A stretch of 64,000 nt of DNA. It comes from Oceanicola sp. 502str15 (GTDB lineage: Bacteria; Pseudomonadota; Alphaproteobacteria; Rhodobacterales; Rhodobacteraceae). The notes beneath the pieces are model-generated. The model was not told the DNA's origin and did not search any database. It worked only from the letters and a program-made list of their open reading frames with translations. The position numbers and the translations under genes are program-made. Location of the stretch: NCBI RefSeq assembly GCF_024105635.1, contig NZ_WYDQ01000001.1, positions 930,001 to 994,000 on the forward strand, read 5' to 3'. This document shows, piece by piece, positions 1 through 10,322 of the stretch (the stretch's first letter is position 1; every line of letters begins with the position of its first letter).

Positions 1-3000
1 TCCGCGCCGGGTCGCGCAACCGCCAGATCCTGATCCTCGACGAGAACAACGAGCTTGCCAACGCCTCCACCGGCGACGGCTACACCGACGAGATGGCCGA
101 GGGCATCACCTACACCGTCCGCGAGAACGTGCTGCTCACCAGCGAGATCCAGAGCCGGATCACCCTGCTGAACAACCTCATCGCTGACCCGACGCTCAGC
201 CGGGATGCCGCCGCCGTCGCCGCCTGGACCGCCGAGCGCGACCAGCTCGCAGCCCGCGCCGCCACCCTGAGCGGCACGGCCGATTTCATCGACCTCGACG
301 ATATCATCGCCTCGGAAGGCAACATCATCCTGCGGGCCGATTACGTCCACGGCGAGAACTTCACCGGCACGCTGGATGCGCCGGGCGATGCGCGGATCAT
401 CGTCTATGCCGACAGCGATGCCTTCATCAACACCTCCAGCATGATCATCCCCGAGAACGCGGGCGGGCGGATCACCTTCAACGACGTCAACGTCACCACC
501 CCCGCCGACATCGCCGCGCTCTCCGACCCGCTGCGCCCGGGCCCGAGCCAATACACCATGATCTCGGGCGACCAGGCCGGCGAGCCGCTGATCGAGGTGG
601 TCACCTATGGCACCGGCTCGATCGTGGTGAACGGCAGCATCTACAACCCCGACGGCATCGCCCGTTTCACCTCCAACGACGGCGACCTCGACGTGCGGGG
701 CGACATCTCGGCCAAGACCGTCCAGCTCAGCGCCGGGCGCGACTTCATCCAGGGCTTCACCCTCGGCTTCACCGAGGTCGATGGCGACCCGCGCGAGATC
801 TACGAAGACTACTTCGAGAAGGTCGAGGACATTACCCGCACGGCCATCTTCTCGGGCTACAGCCTCGATGTGAACGAAGGCGAGGACTTCTCGGTTACCG
901 TTGGCACCATCACCTTCCCGCTCGGCACGCTGCCCGACTTCGAGATCGCCCCGCGCCGCGGCCAGATCCGCGCCGGTCGCAACGTGTACATCTCCGCCGA
1001 CAAGCTCAACATCAACGGCCTGATCCAGGCCGGCACCGGCAGCTACAATGTCGACATCGGCGCAGGGCTCGATGCCGATATCGCCGCCATGGGCCCGCTC
1101 AGTGGCTCGGTGCTGCTCTACGATCCCGCCGAGCCGGTGAACGACCTCGTCGTGCGCAACGACAACATCACCAGCAACGTGAAGATCGAATACGATCCCT
1201 TCGGCACCGATGCCGACGGCAACGTGACCGGCAAGATCGTGATCTCGCCGATGGTGGTGCAGGGCGGCATCGTCGAGCTGACCGGCGAGATCTTCTCGAC
1301 CGGCGGCGGCGAGATCCGCTCGCTCGACGGCTTCGGCAAGGTCAACGTCACCAGCGCCTCGGCCCTGCCGATCGAGCTGGGCCGGGTCGACCTCGGCGAG
1401 GTCGGCGACCTGGGGCAGGGGCTCGAGGGAGTGGTGCGCATCACCGACACCTCGCGCCGGACCTCCAACAACGATTTCCTGATCACCGAGTTCCGCCGCA
1501 TCGGCACCCAGTTCCGGCAGCTCGACAACGAGACCTTCGACACGCTCTCGCTCGACTTCAACGGCGATGACGTGGAAGATGCCACCCGCATCCTGCCGAC
1601 CCGCCTCGTCGGCTCCAGCACCGCCAACGGCGGGCGCAGCGGCACCTACCTGCCGACCCAGAACGTAGATCTCGTCATCAACCGCGCCGAGTCTGTCAGC
1701 CAGACCTCGACCAAGACCCAGACCACCTTCTACTTCTGGGCGCCGCTGTCGGACTCCATCAAGTCGCGGGCCGGCAAGGTCAGCACCAAGGAGCTGGCGC
1801 CCTCCGTCAGCCCCGGCCTCAACGGCACCTACCTCGCCGCGCGGGATCCTTCGGCGACCTACACCTACCGCTTCGAGGGCGACCGCTACGCCAATTCGAG
1901 CGTCGACCAGAACTTCAACACCGACGACAAGCGCTTCCTCGGCATCGGCGATGTGGTCACGACATGGGAGACGGTGCACACCGCCACCCATCTCTACACC
2001 CACCGCCTGAAGGCCGACTACGGCGTGAAGATCAGCTTCGACGGCGCCGACACCGGCGGGCTGACCGTGGTGAACAAGGGCGGCATCGCGCTGACCGGCG
2101 CCGTCAACAACAGCGTCGGCGACAGCACGATCACCTCGCAGCAGGGCTCCGTCGTCACCTCCGACGCCTCGGTGCAGCTCACGCTCGGCAACCTCGACGT
2201 CAACGCGCTCGGTGGCCGGATCGCCGGGCTCTCCACCGCCTTCCGGGTGGACCAGAGCGCCGGCTCCGTGCTCAACGCCATCGCCCGCGACAGCATCAGC
2301 ATCCGCGAACTCGACGGCGACATGACCGTGGGCGAAATCCGCACCACCGACCGCACCTCCGCCACCGGCACCGGCGTGAACGGGCAGGTCAAGCTGCAGG
2401 CCGAGGGCACGATCCTGGCCGAGAACGCCAGCTCGCTCGTCACCGGCTCCTCCATCGAGCTGCGCTCCACCGATGGCGGGATCGGCTCCGCCGGGCAGTC
2501 GCTGCGCATCCACGAGGACGGTGCCTCGCTCACGGCGCGCGCACGCAACGACATCTACATCGAGGAAACCGTGGGCGACCTCGGGCTGCGCACGGTCACC
2601 TCCGACACCGCCAGTGTCGAGCTGACGGCAAATGCCGGCGCGATCCTCGATCGCAACGACATCGAGCTGCGCGACAGTCGCACCGAGGCGGAGTTGGCCG
2701 AGCTCTGGCTCACCGACCTCGAGCTGGACGATGCCGACGCCTCGCAGCGCCGCGCGGCGCAAACCAATGCTCTGAAGCTGGAGCGCGAGCGCAGCTATCA
2801 GGAATACTGGGCCGCGCGCACCGCCGATGGCGGCGCGGCGCAGAGCTTCAGCCTCGATGCCGCCACGGCCCAGGCGCTGCTCGACGGCGGCTGGACCCAG
2901 GGCCAGCTCGACGCCTACATCGCCGAACGCGAGGCGCTCTATACCGCGTGGAACGCCGAGACCGACTTCGACTCCAACTTCGAATACACGCTGACCCTTC

Positions 3001-6000
3001 AGGATCAGGCCGATGTGACCGAAGGCATCGAATGGTCCCTCGACGAGCTGAACGAATGGGTCCGCGCCGGGCTGATCCGCGGCACCGGCGACACCAACGT
3101 GCGGATCGAAGACGCCAACGTGACCGCCGCAGGCGACATCACCCTGATCGCGCGCGACGCCGTGGGCGAGCTGCTCCCCGACTTCGTTCTCGGAAGTGAC
3201 CGCGCCGAGAACCTGCGCGTGCTCTCCACCGCCGAGCGGGCCGATGTGATCATCGACAACGCCGCCGGCACCGTCACCGTCAAGCAGGCCGAAGACGTGA
3301 ACTTCGCCTTCACCCGCGTCGACGTGAACGGCCATGCCGAGGGCAACCTGCGGGTCAGCTCCGCCGGGCAGGACATCTTCCTCGCCGCCGAAACCGCGGT
3401 GTCGATCGCCGATGTCACCACCACGGCCGACATCTCCATCCGCACCGACGGCGCGATGACCGACAACCGCGATGGCACCGCCGCCATCACAGGCTCCGCC
3501 ATCATCGTCGAGAGCGGCAACACCGCCTCCATCGGCACCGATGACAGCCCGCTCACCTTCAACATCCACGCGGGCGGCTCGCTCATCGCCCGCTCGGGCG
3601 TCGACGTGAACGTTCATGCCATCGGCAACATGCCGGTGCAGGAAATCTTCGCGGGCGGCAACGCCCGGGTCACGGCGGTCGGGGCGATCACCGACGACGC
3701 CGCCACCGGCGCCGTCCGCATCCGCGCCGCCGACCTGCTGCTGAGCGGCGGCTCGGTCGGCACCGAGGCCGCGCCCATGGTGATCGAGATCACCGACGCC
3801 GAGAACGGCGCGCTCAATCTCACCACCACCACCGGCGACGCCTGGCTTCGCGCGCAGGGCGACCTGCGGCTCACCAGCGCCTCCATCGCCGGGGGCGGGG
3901 CCCTCGAAACCACCGGCCTGCTGTCCCTGCTCGGGGCCGATACCATCAGCTTCGGCCCCTCCGCCACGCTGGCCCTCATCACCCCGAGCGGCATCGACGT
4001 GAGCGCCGCCACCGGCCTCGACCTGAGCGGCGGTACCGTCGACTTCACCACCGGCGGCCCTGTGGCCGGGGGCGACAAGCGCCTCGTCACCGCGCTCACC
4101 GCGCTCTCCATCACCGCCACCGGCGATGCGGCGACGCCGGTGTTCATCGACGAGCGCGACGGCCTCGCCATCACCAGCGTCACCCAGACCCACGAAGATG
4201 CCGATACCGACATCATCGCGGGCGGCAGCGTGTCCATCGGCACCGTCGAGAGCGCGGCCGAGTTCCGCCTCCGCGCCGAGGCCGTCACCGAGGGCCGGAT
4301 CGCGGCCGAGCGCACCGAGCTGGTCTCCACCGGCGAGATCGGCGCCACCTCGCGGATCGACGTGACGACCGGCAGCCTCTTTGCCAGCACCACCGATGGC
4401 TCGATCACCCTCGGCCTGCGCGATCGCGCCACCGAGATCGAGCAGATCACCGCAGGCGGCAGCGGCGCCGTGGATCTCATCTCCACCGATGCCCCGCTCA
4501 CTCTGCTGGCCGGGCCGGGCATCACCACCGAGGGCGGCGCGATCACTGCGGCGCTCACCAGCCTGGAGGCGCGCGCCAACATCCTGTCGAACGGCGGCGC
4601 GATCACCTTTGGAACCCTTGGAGACTTCACCCAGGCCGCCGGCACGCGGCTCGATGCGGGCAGCGGCACCATCGACGCCACAATCGGTGCCGACATGGAG
4701 GTGGCGCAGCTCGTCACCACCAACGGCACCGCCAATGCCCTCAGCCTCACGGTCGACGGCACGCTCTCGGTCACAACCGGTCAGGGCGCCACCCAGCTCG
4801 TGGCCAACACCGATGGCGCGCTCACGACGCTCCGCCTCGGGGCGCTCGCGCCGGTCGGGCCGAACGGGCTTCAGATCCAGCTCGCCGAGCTGGACGCCAT
4901 CGTCACCAATGGCGACACCCACCTCAACGAGGTCGACGGCATCACCCTGCGCTCGGTCGAAGGCACCGACGGGCTGATCGACATCTTCACCGGCGGCGAC
5001 ACCATCGTGCAGCGCCTTGTCGGCGCCGCCGATGCGCCGCTGATCGTGTCCTCCTCCGGCGGCAGCATCCGCGGCGACGACGCGGTGCTCTCCGGCGGCG
5101 ACCTGCGGCTCTTCGCCTTCGGCGGGGCGCTGGCGGGCACGGCGGGCGATACCTTCACCGCCGATACCGCCGCGGGCACCACGCTGCACCTGCTGGCCCG
5201 CCACGACCTGCGCTACACCGAAACCGCGGGCGACCTGCGGGTGGGCTTCGCGCTCTCCGACACCGGCGACCTCGCGCTCAAGGCGCCCACCGGCGCCATG
5301 GAGCTCGGCGTGCTCGGCGCGGCGGGCGACCTCGCGCTGGAGGCGCAGGATCGCCTCAGCGTCAACATCATCGGCCGCGCCACCGTGGACCTCGCCGATG
5401 AGGTTGCCCTGCAACTGGTCGAACCGAGCTATTACGGCCTGCGCGAGGCGCAATCGCCCGACACGCTGTCGCTCACCGCCTTCAACACCGGCAGCGAGGT
5501 CTTCGGCGGGCTGGTCAATGCCAAGCAGAGCATCGACCTGCTGGGCGACCACCTCGACGTGCACCTCTACGACGCCACCGCGCCCGACGGGCTCGACCTC
5601 TTCATCACCGATGCGGCGGGCGACTTCGCCGATACGGTCGATGTGCAGTCCATCGGCGACGGGCCGGTGCTGTTCATGTCGGACTACTTCGAAAACGTCC
5701 GCCCGCGCCTCGTGGACCGCGAGTTCTCCGATGGCTGGCTCACGCTGACCTACGGCCGCATCGGCACCGGCCAGCTCACCCACGCAGGCCCCGCGCTGAT
5801 CGGGCAGGATGTCACCATCGACGGCGATGTCTGGTTCCGCCAGCGCAGCTTCGACATGCTGGCACAGGTGGAGTACGACGAACTCTCCATCGAGGCCGAC
5901 GTGCAGGTGCTGGCGATCAACGAGGGCGCCATGACCTTCGGGATGAGCGACGAGATCGTGCTCGTCACCCACGATCCGACCTCGCCGCTCGACGGCTCCG

Positions 6001-6302
6001 GCGGCTCGGTTCTGGTGCTCAACCGCCGCCTCGGCGGGGTCGACCTCAACGGCGGCCAGGGCTTCGGCTTCGGGGTCGGGGTGGACACCGACATTCTGGC
6101 CTTCCCCTTCACCTTCAAGGGCACCCGCCCGGGCGTGACCTACCCCGAGAACCTGCGCCAGATCGACGAGCAGCACGACAGCGAGGGCTTCTACCTGCCG
6201 GGCTTCATCACCGGCAACGCGCCCGACGAGAACGGCGATGTCTGCATCGTGCGCTACAGCCAGGAACCCTGCCTTGAGCTGTCGCTGAACATCGAGGACT
6301 GA
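1..6302 (+). CDS. Giant repetitive surface/adhesin-like protein, 5' end outside the window
   Basis: The frame is open from base 3, so this is the C-terminal part (about 2,100 residues) of a larger protein. The sequence is built of short degenerate Gly/Ala/Thr/Asp-rich units of the kind seen in filamentous-haemagglutinin-like beta-helices (phrases such as GDLRL, GGNARV, ITDDAATGAV recur). A charged, probably helical insert lies at about nt 2680-3110 (ERERSYQEYW, DAYIAEREALYTAW). No autotransporter beta-barrel or RTX nonapeptide repeats are seen at the C-terminus. It ends with a Cys-x8-Cys pair 24 to 15 residues from the end region (CIVRYSQEPC). A secreted or cell-surface role is inferred from composition and from the exopolysaccharide operon immediately downstream. 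Exact family and secretion route cannot be decided without the missing N-terminus. Confidence 0.7.
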   Translation, partial: RAGSRNRQILILDENNELANASTGDGYTDEMAEGITYTVRENVLLTSEIQSRITLLNNLIADPTLSRDAAAVAAWTAERDQLAARAATLSGTADFIDLDDIIASEGNIILRADYVHGENFTGTLDAPGDARIIVYADSDAFINTSSMIIPENAGGRITFNDVNVTTPADIAALSDPLRPGPSQYTMISGDQAGEPLIEVVTYGTGSIVVNGSIYNPDGIARFTSNDGDLDVRGDISAKTVQLSAGRDFIQGFTLGFTEVDGDPREIYEDYFEKVEDITRTAIFSGYSLDVNEGEDFSVTVGTITFPLGTLPDFEIAPRRGQIRAGRNVYISADKLNINGLIQAGTGSYNVDIGAGLDADIAAMGPLSGSVLLYDPAEPVNDLVVRNDNITSNVKIEYDPFGTDADGNVTGKIVISPMVVQGGIVELTGEIFSTGGGEIRSLDGFGKVNVTSASALPIELGRVDLGEVGDLGQGLEGVVRITDTSRRTSNNDFLITEFRRIGTQFRQLDNETFDTLSLDFNGDDVEDATRILPTRLVGSSTANGGRSGTYLPTQNVDLVINRAESVSQTSTKTQTTFYFWAPLSDSIKSRAGKVSTKELAPSVSPGLNGTYLAARDPSATYTYRFEGDRYANSSVDQNFNTDDKRFLGIGDVVTTWETVHTATHLYTHRLKADYGVKISFDGADTGGLTVVNKGGIALTGAVNNSVGDSTITSQQGSVVTSDASVQLTLGNLDVNALGGRIAGLSTAFRVDQSAGSVLNAIARDSISIRELDGDMTVGEIRTTDRTSATGTGVNGQVKLQAEGTILAENASSLVTGSSIELRSTDGGIGSAGQSLRIHEDGASLTARARNDIYIEETVGDLGLRTVTSDTASVELTANAGAILDRNDIELRDSRTEAELAELWLTDLELDDADASQRRAAQTNALKLERERSYQEYWAARTADGGAAQSFSLDAATAQALLDGGWTQGQLDAYIAEREALYTAWNAETDFDSNFEYTLTLQDQADVTEGIEWSLDELNEWVRAGLIRGTGDTNVRIEDANVTAAGDITLIARDAVGELLPDFVLGSDRAENLRVLSTAERADVIIDNAAGTVTVKQAEDVNFAFTRVDVNGHAEGNLRVSSAGQDIFLAAETAVSIADVTTTADISIRTDGAMTDNRDGTAAITGSAIIVESGNTASIGTDDSPLTFNIHAGGSLIARSGVDVNVHAIGNMPVQEIFAGGNARVTAVGAITDDAATGAVRIRAADLLLSGGSVGTEAAPMVIEITDAENGALNLTTTTGDAWLRAQGDLRLTSASIAGGGALETTGLLSLLGADTISFGPSATLALITPSGIDVSAATGLDLSGGTVDFTTGGPVAGGDKRLVTALTALSITATGDAATPVFIDERDGLAITSVTQTHEDADTDIIAGGSVSIGTVESAAEFRLRAEAVTEGRIAAERTELVSTGEIGATSRIDVTTGSLFASTTDGSITLGLRDRATEIEQITAGGSGAVDLISTDAPLTLLAGPGITTEGGAITAALTSLEARANILSNGGAITFGTLGDFTQAAGTRLDAGSGTIDATIGADMEVAQLVTTNGTANALSLTVDGTLSVTTGQGATQLVANTDGALTTLRLGALAPVGPNGLQIQLAELDAIVTNGDTHLNEVDGITLRSVEGTDGLIDIFTGGDTIVQRLVGAADAPLIVSSSGGSIRGDDAVLSGGDLRLFAFGGALAGTAGDTFTADTAAGTTLHLLARHDLRYTETAGDLRVGFALSDTGDLALKAPTGAMELGVLGAAGDLALEAQDRLSVNIIGRATVDLADEVALQLVEPSYYGLREAQSPDTLSLTAFNTGSEVFGGLVNAKQSIDLLGDHLDVHLYDATAPDGLDLFITDAAGDFADTVDVQSIGDGPVLFMSDYFENVRPRLVDREFSDGWLTLTYGRIGTGQLTHAGPALIGQDVTIDGDVWFRQRSFDMLAQVEYDELSIEADVQVLAINEGAMTFGMSDEIVLVTHDPTSPLDGSGGSVLVLNRRLGGVDLNGGQGFGFGVGVDTDILAFPFTFKGTRPGVTYPENLRQIDEQHDSEGFYLPGFITGNAPDENGDVCIVRYSQEPCLELSLNIED

Positions 6303-6414
6303 GCCGGGCCACCCCCGCGTTGCCGGGCGCTCCCCCCCCCGGGGAGGGCCCGGCCAGCGGCCCGGCATCTCCGCAGCCACCCCCGCAAAAACGCCGCCTT
6401 TATTCAGAGGTGAG

Positions 6415-6444
6415 TTGACCCGGCACCTGTTTGCGGGCTTAGAT
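6415..6444 (+). promoter_or_regulatory. Possible sigma70-type promoter for the exopolysaccharide operon
   Basis: TTGACC and TTAGAT separated by 18 nt lie between the end of the giant surface protein and the first glycosyltransferase. The -10 overlaps an alternative ATG at 6443, which favours the ATG at 6491 as the true start. The match is moderate and is inferred from spacing and consensus only. Confidence 0.35.
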
Positions 6445-6490
6445 GGGCTTGCGAAGGGGGGCACCCGCGACTTGTCGCGTGTGGGTGTCC

Positions 6491-7717
6491 ATGAGGCATG
6501 TTTTTGCAGGCGACCCTTTGCCACTTCCCCATGACCTGACCCCGGAAGCTTTCTTCCGCACCGATCTGCCCGATCCGTGGCAGCGTCCGTCGCGCACCCA
6601 CGCCACACAGCCGCGTCGCCGCGAGGGCAGGGCAGGGCGCAGCTTTGCGGTGAACGCCCGCTTCCTCACCCGACCCGTCTCCGGCGTCGACCGGGTGGCG
6701 CGGGCGCTGCTGGTGGCGCTCTCCGAGCGCCCCGACATCGCCCGGCTGCGGCTGATCCACCCCGAGCGGCAGGCGGTCGATACCGGCTGGATCGAGGCGC
6801 TGGAGCCCGCGTTTCGGGCCAAGTTCACGCTCCACCCCTTCGGGCGGCGGCGCGGGCACCTCTGGGAGCAGGTCGATCTGCCCCGCGCGCGCGGCGGCGA
6901 CACGCTGCTGTCGCTCTGCACCACCGGCCCGCTGGCGGTGGCCGACCAGCTGGTGCTGATCCACGACGCGCAGGTCTGGGACGCGCCGCAGAGCTACTCG
7001 CGCAGGTTTCGCCTCGCCTACCGCCTGCTGCTTCCGGCGCTGGCCCGGCGTGCCCGCAGGGTGGCAACGATCTCGTCGCATTCCGCCGCCCGGCTCGAGG
7101 CGCTCGGCGTGGTGCCCCGCGGCAAGCTGCGCGTGGTGCTGAACGGCGCCGACCACATGCGCCAGTTCACCGGCGACCCCACCGCCCTCGGGCGCTTCGG
7201 GCTCGAGCCGGGCCGCTACGTGCTCGCCGTCGGAAGCGCGGCGCCCCACAAGAACCTGGACCTGCTGCTGCGCGCCGCCGAGCAGGGGGCGGGCAAGGCG
7301 CCGCTGCTGGTGATCGCGGGCGCCCTCGGCAACCGGATCTACGGCAGGGTCTCGCTCGAAAGCGGCGCGCGGGTGAAGGTGCTCGGCCATGTCAGCGACG
7401 GCGAGCTGAAGGCGCTCTACCACGGGGCCATGGCGCTGGCCTTCCCCTCGCTCACCGAGGGCTTCGGCCTGCCGCCGCTCGAGGCCATGCTCTGCGGCTG
7501 CCCCGTGCTGGCCAGCACCGGCGGCGCACTGCCCGAAATCTGCGGCCCCGCCGCCACCCTGCTGGACCCGCAGGACGCCACCCAATGGTCCGAGGCGCTG
7601 CAACGCATCGCCACCGACGGCCCGCTGCGGATGAGCATGGGCCGCAAGGGGCGCGACCACGCCGCGCGCTACACCTGGGAACGCGCCGCCGCGCGGCTGC
7701 TGGAGGTCGCCCGATGA
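6491..7717 (+). CDS. Glycosyltransferase family 4 (GT-B fold)
   Basis: About 408 residues. The N-terminal domain has the NARFLTRPVSGVDR phrase typical of family-4 transferases that act on polysaccharide repeat units. The C-terminal domain begins at AVGSAAPHKNLDLLL and carries the donor-binding E-x7-E motif in EGFGLPPLE. It should transfer a nucleotide-activated sugar to a lipid-linked intermediate at the cytoplasmic face of the membrane. It is the first gene of the exopolysaccharide operon and overlaps the flippase gene by ATGA. An in-frame ATG exists at 6443 and a GTG at about 6650; 6491 was chosen because the likely promoter overlaps the former. Donor and acceptor cannot be read from sequence. 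Confidence 0.85.
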   Translation: MRHVFAGDPLPLPHDLTPEAFFRTDLPDPWQRPSRTHATQPRRREGRAGRSFAVNARFLTRPVSGVDRVARALLVALSERPDIARLRLIHPERQAVDTGWIEALEPAFRAKFTLHPFGRRRGHLWEQVDLPRARGGDTLLSLCTTGPLAVADQLVLIHDAQVWDAPQSYSRRFRLAYRLLLPALARRARRVATISSHSAARLEALGVVPRGKLRVVLNGADHMRQFTGDPTALGRFGLEPGRYVLAVGSAAPHKNLDLLLRAAEQGAGKAPLLVIAGALGNRIYGRVSLESGARVKVLGHVSDGELKALYHGAMALAFPSLTEGFGLPPLEAMLCGCPVLASTGGALPEICGPAATLLDPQDATQWSEALQRIATDGPLRMSMGRKGRDHAARYTWERAAARLLEVAR

Positions 7718-9069
7718 GCCCGCGCCCCCCCGCCGCCCCCCCGCCGGGTCACGAGATGGGCCGCCACGCGCTCATCATCCTCGCCATGCAGGTCGCCGGC
7801 ACCGCGCTCTGGCTGCTCTACACCGTGCTCCTCGCCCGCACCCTGCCGACCGAGGCCTTCGCCGCCGCGCTCTATGTCCTCAACGTCGCGCTGGTGGCGG
7901 TGCTGGTCATCACCATGGGCCGCGACCAGATCCTGCTGCAAACCGCCGCCCGCGCCTGGGCGCGCGGGGCTCCGGGCGAGATCCGCAGCCAATTGGCCGC
8001 CAGCCGCCGCCAGATCGGCGCGGCCACGGCGCTTTTGCTGGCCGGGCTGCTGGCGGCCTGCGCCCTCGGCCTGCCCACCCACGCGACCCACAGCCTTCCG
8101 GTCGCCCTGCTGACCGGGCTGATCGCCGGGGCCTCCGCCCAGCTCGGGCTCGGGCGCACCTGCCTGCGGGCGGTCGGGCGGATCTGGCAGTCGCAGCTCG
8201 GGTTCTCGCTGGTCCGAACGCTGGTGCCGGTCTGCGGCGGCACTCTGGTGCTGGCGTTCGGGCAGGAAATGACGCTGGAAGCCGCGCTGCTGCTCTTCCT
8301 CGCCTCGCTGCTGCTGGCCCTCGCGCTCGAAGCCCTGTTCCTGCACCGCGCCCTCCGGACCGGGCCCGCCCCGCAACCCGCCCCCGATCCCGCCCCCGCG
8401 CCGCTCCGGTCGGGGCTGAGGCTCTGGCCCGGCGAGGTCGCCAATGCGGTGCTGATCCGCGCCGCCGGGCTGGTCGGCGCCCTCATGCTGGAGCCCGGTG
8501 CCGCCGCCCTGCTGCTGGCCGCCGAGCGCATCGCCGCGCTCGCCCGCTTTCCCATCGCCGCCGCCTCGCAGGCCTCTGCACCGATGATCGCGCAGGCCTT
8601 CGGGCAGGGCAGGGGCGCGGCACGCCGGACCCTCGCCCGCGCCAGCCTGCTGATGGCCGCCGGGGCGCTGCTGGGCACCGCCGGCACCGCGCTCCTCGCC
8701 CTGCCGGGGCTGCGCCTGCTCGGCGCCAGCTACGTCGCGGCGCTGCCGCTGGCCCTCGTGCTGACCTCCGCGAGCCTCTCCTTCGCCCTCTTCGGCCTTG
8801 CCCAATCGGCGCTGATCTGGAGCGGCCACCATCGCAGCTACAGCCGCATCAGCACGGTGATGGCAGCGCTCACCTGCCTTGCCATCGCGCTCGCCGCGGC
8901 GCGGGCCGGGGCACTCGGGGCCGCCCTGGCCTGGTCGGCGGGGCTCTGGCTCACCAATATTGCCTATACCCTCGCGCTGGCCCGCCACACCGGGCTGGCG
9001 ACCGGCCTGCGCGCCGCCGCCCCGGTGCTGGCCCGCGCGCTCGGGCGGGCAGGGGCGGCCCACCGATGA
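7714..9069 (+). CDS. Polysaccharide flippase (Wzx/MATE-like lipopolysaccharide translocase)
   Basis: 451 residues, almost entirely hydrophobic, with roughly 12 or more membrane segments; a Pro-rich cytoplasmic loop lies near residues 215-230 (PAPQPAPDPAPAP). The N-terminal phrase MGRHALIILAMQVAGTALWLLYTVLLARTL... resembles the first helices of polysaccharide-biosynthesis translocases. It would flip the lipid-linked repeat unit made by the neighbouring glycosyltransferases across the inner membrane. The start codon lies inside the stop of the preceding gene (ATGA at 7714), which indicates translational coupling and fixes the start. It overlaps the next gene in the same way. Family assignment rests on topology and context, so a distant relative such as MurJ-like is possible but less likely. 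Confidence 0.75.
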   Translation: MSPRPPAAPPPGHEMGRHALIILAMQVAGTALWLLYTVLLARTLPTEAFAAALYVLNVALVAVLVITMGRDQILLQTAARAWARGAPGEIRSQLAASRRQIGAATALLLAGLLAACALGLPTHATHSLPVALLTGLIAGASAQLGLGRTCLRAVGRIWQSQLGFSLVRTLVPVCGGTLVLAFGQEMTLEAALLLFLASLLLALALEALFLHRALRTGPAPQPAPDPAPAPLRSGLRLWPGEVANAVLIRAAGLVGALMLEPGAAALLLAAERIAALARFPIAAASQASAPMIAQAFGQGRGAARRTLARASLLMAAGALLGTAGTALLALPGLRLLGASYVAALPLALVLTSASLSFALFGLAQSALIWSGHHRSYSRISTVMAALTCLAIALAAARAGALGAALAWSAGLWLTNIAYTLALARHTGLATGLRAAAPVLARALGRAGAAHR

Positions 9070-10322
9070 AGATCTGTCTCGTGGCCCAAACCTTCGCCCC
9101 GCAGAAGGAAGGCGGCGCCGAAATCTCCAGCCGCCACACCGCCGAGAACCTGTCGCAGCGCCACGAGGTGGTTGTGCTCTCGCTCGGCCGGGCCGGGCAG
9201 GCGGGGGCCGCGCCCGGACCCTGCGCAAGCGGCGGGCCCTACCGGCTGCACCGGCTGCGCTATCGCAACAGCTACCTGCCCGAGGTCGGCAAGGCTCCTG
9301 CCGGGCGGCTCGCCCGCGCGCTCTGGCACCTGCGCAATGGCCTCGGGGCCATCGACCGCGCCGAGCTTGCGGCCTTTCTCACCGCCGAGCGCTTCGACCT
9401 GATCTATGCCCAGAACTCCGCCGCCCTTCAGCCCGCGCTCTACCGCGTGGCTAGGGAACTCGGCGTGCCGGTCTGCCAGCATCTGCGTGACTATGCGCTG
9501 CTCTGCCCGCGCACCAGCATGCACCGCACCGGCAAAAACTGCGCCACGCCCTGCCTGGGGTGCCGGGTGCTGACCGCCCGCAAGCGCCGCGCCGCCCGCT
9601 CGGTGGGCACCACCATCGCGGTCAGCGATTTCGTCCGCCGGCGCTTTGCGGGCAGCGGCGTCTTTGCGCAGGCCGAGGCCCATGTGCTGCACAACACCAA
9701 CACCAACCGCGCCCTCCCCACCGTGCCCACCCGCAGGGCCGATTCGCCGCCCGGCTGCTTCACCTTCGGCTACCTCGGGGCGCTCTCGCCGGAAAAGGGG
9801 CTCGAGGTGCTGCTCGCCGCCTTCGCCGCCCTGCCTGCGCGTCTGCCGCCATGGGTCGCACCCCGGCTGCTGATCGGCGGGCAGGGGAGCGCGGGCTACG
9901 TCGCAGGGCTGAAAGCGCGCAGCGCGGCGGGCGCGGTCGAATGGCTCGGGCAGGTCGCGCCCGATGAGGTCTTCGGCCGCGCCGATGCCATGGTGGTGCC
10001 CTCGCTCTGGCACGAGCCGCAGAGCCGGGTGCTGATCGAGGCGGCGGTGCGCGGGCTGCCCACCCTTGCCGCAGGCACCGGCGGCACAACCGAGGTGGTG
10101 CGCGACCAGCGGCTCGGCTGGTGCTACGAGGCCGACCGCCCCGAAGCCCTCACCGCGCTCATGGCCCGCGCCGCCCGCAACGGCCCCGAGGCCTTTCGTG
10201 AAAGCCTCGCCACCGCCTTTCCCGGCCTCGTCGGCTTCAAGGGCACGGCAGAAGAGACCGGCTTCTACCCCGCGCTCGAAACCATTCTGCAAGCCGCCGC
10301 CGCGGCACAGGCACGCCCATGA
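9066..10322 (+). CDS. Glycosyltransferase family 4 (GT-B fold)
   Basis: 418 residues. The start MKICLVAQTFAPQKEGG is the standard N-terminal Rossmann strand and Gly loop of GT4 enzymes, and the C-terminal domain begins at TFGYLGALSPEKGLEVLL. The E-x7-E donor-site motif appears in EPQSRVLIE. A Cys-rich stretch near residue 145-170 (CQHLRDYALLCPR, CATPCLGC) sits at the domain boundary and resembles the Cys cluster found in a subset of these enzymes. The gene overlaps the flippase upstream and the acetyltransferase downstream by ATGA, so it belongs to the same polycistronic unit. Sugar specificity is unknown. Confidence 0.85.
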   Translation: MKICLVAQTFAPQKEGGAEISSRHTAENLSQRHEVVVLSLGRAGQAGAAPGPCASGGPYRLHRLRYRNSYLPEVGKAPAGRLARALWHLRNGLGAIDRAELAAFLTAERFDLIYAQNSAALQPALYRVARELGVPVCQHLRDYALLCPRTSMHRTGKNCATPCLGCRVLTARKRRAARSVGTTIAVSDFVRRRFAGSGVFAQAEAHVLHNTNTNRALPTVPTRRADSPPGCFTFGYLGALSPEKGLEVLLAAFAALPARLPPWVAPRLLIGGQGSAGYVAGLKARSAAGAVEWLGQVAPDEVFGRADAMVVPSLWHEPQSRVLIEAAVRGLPTLAAGTGGTTEVVRDQRLGWCYEADRPEALTALMARAARNGPEAFRESLATAFPGLVGFKGTAEETGFYPALETILQAAAAAQARP

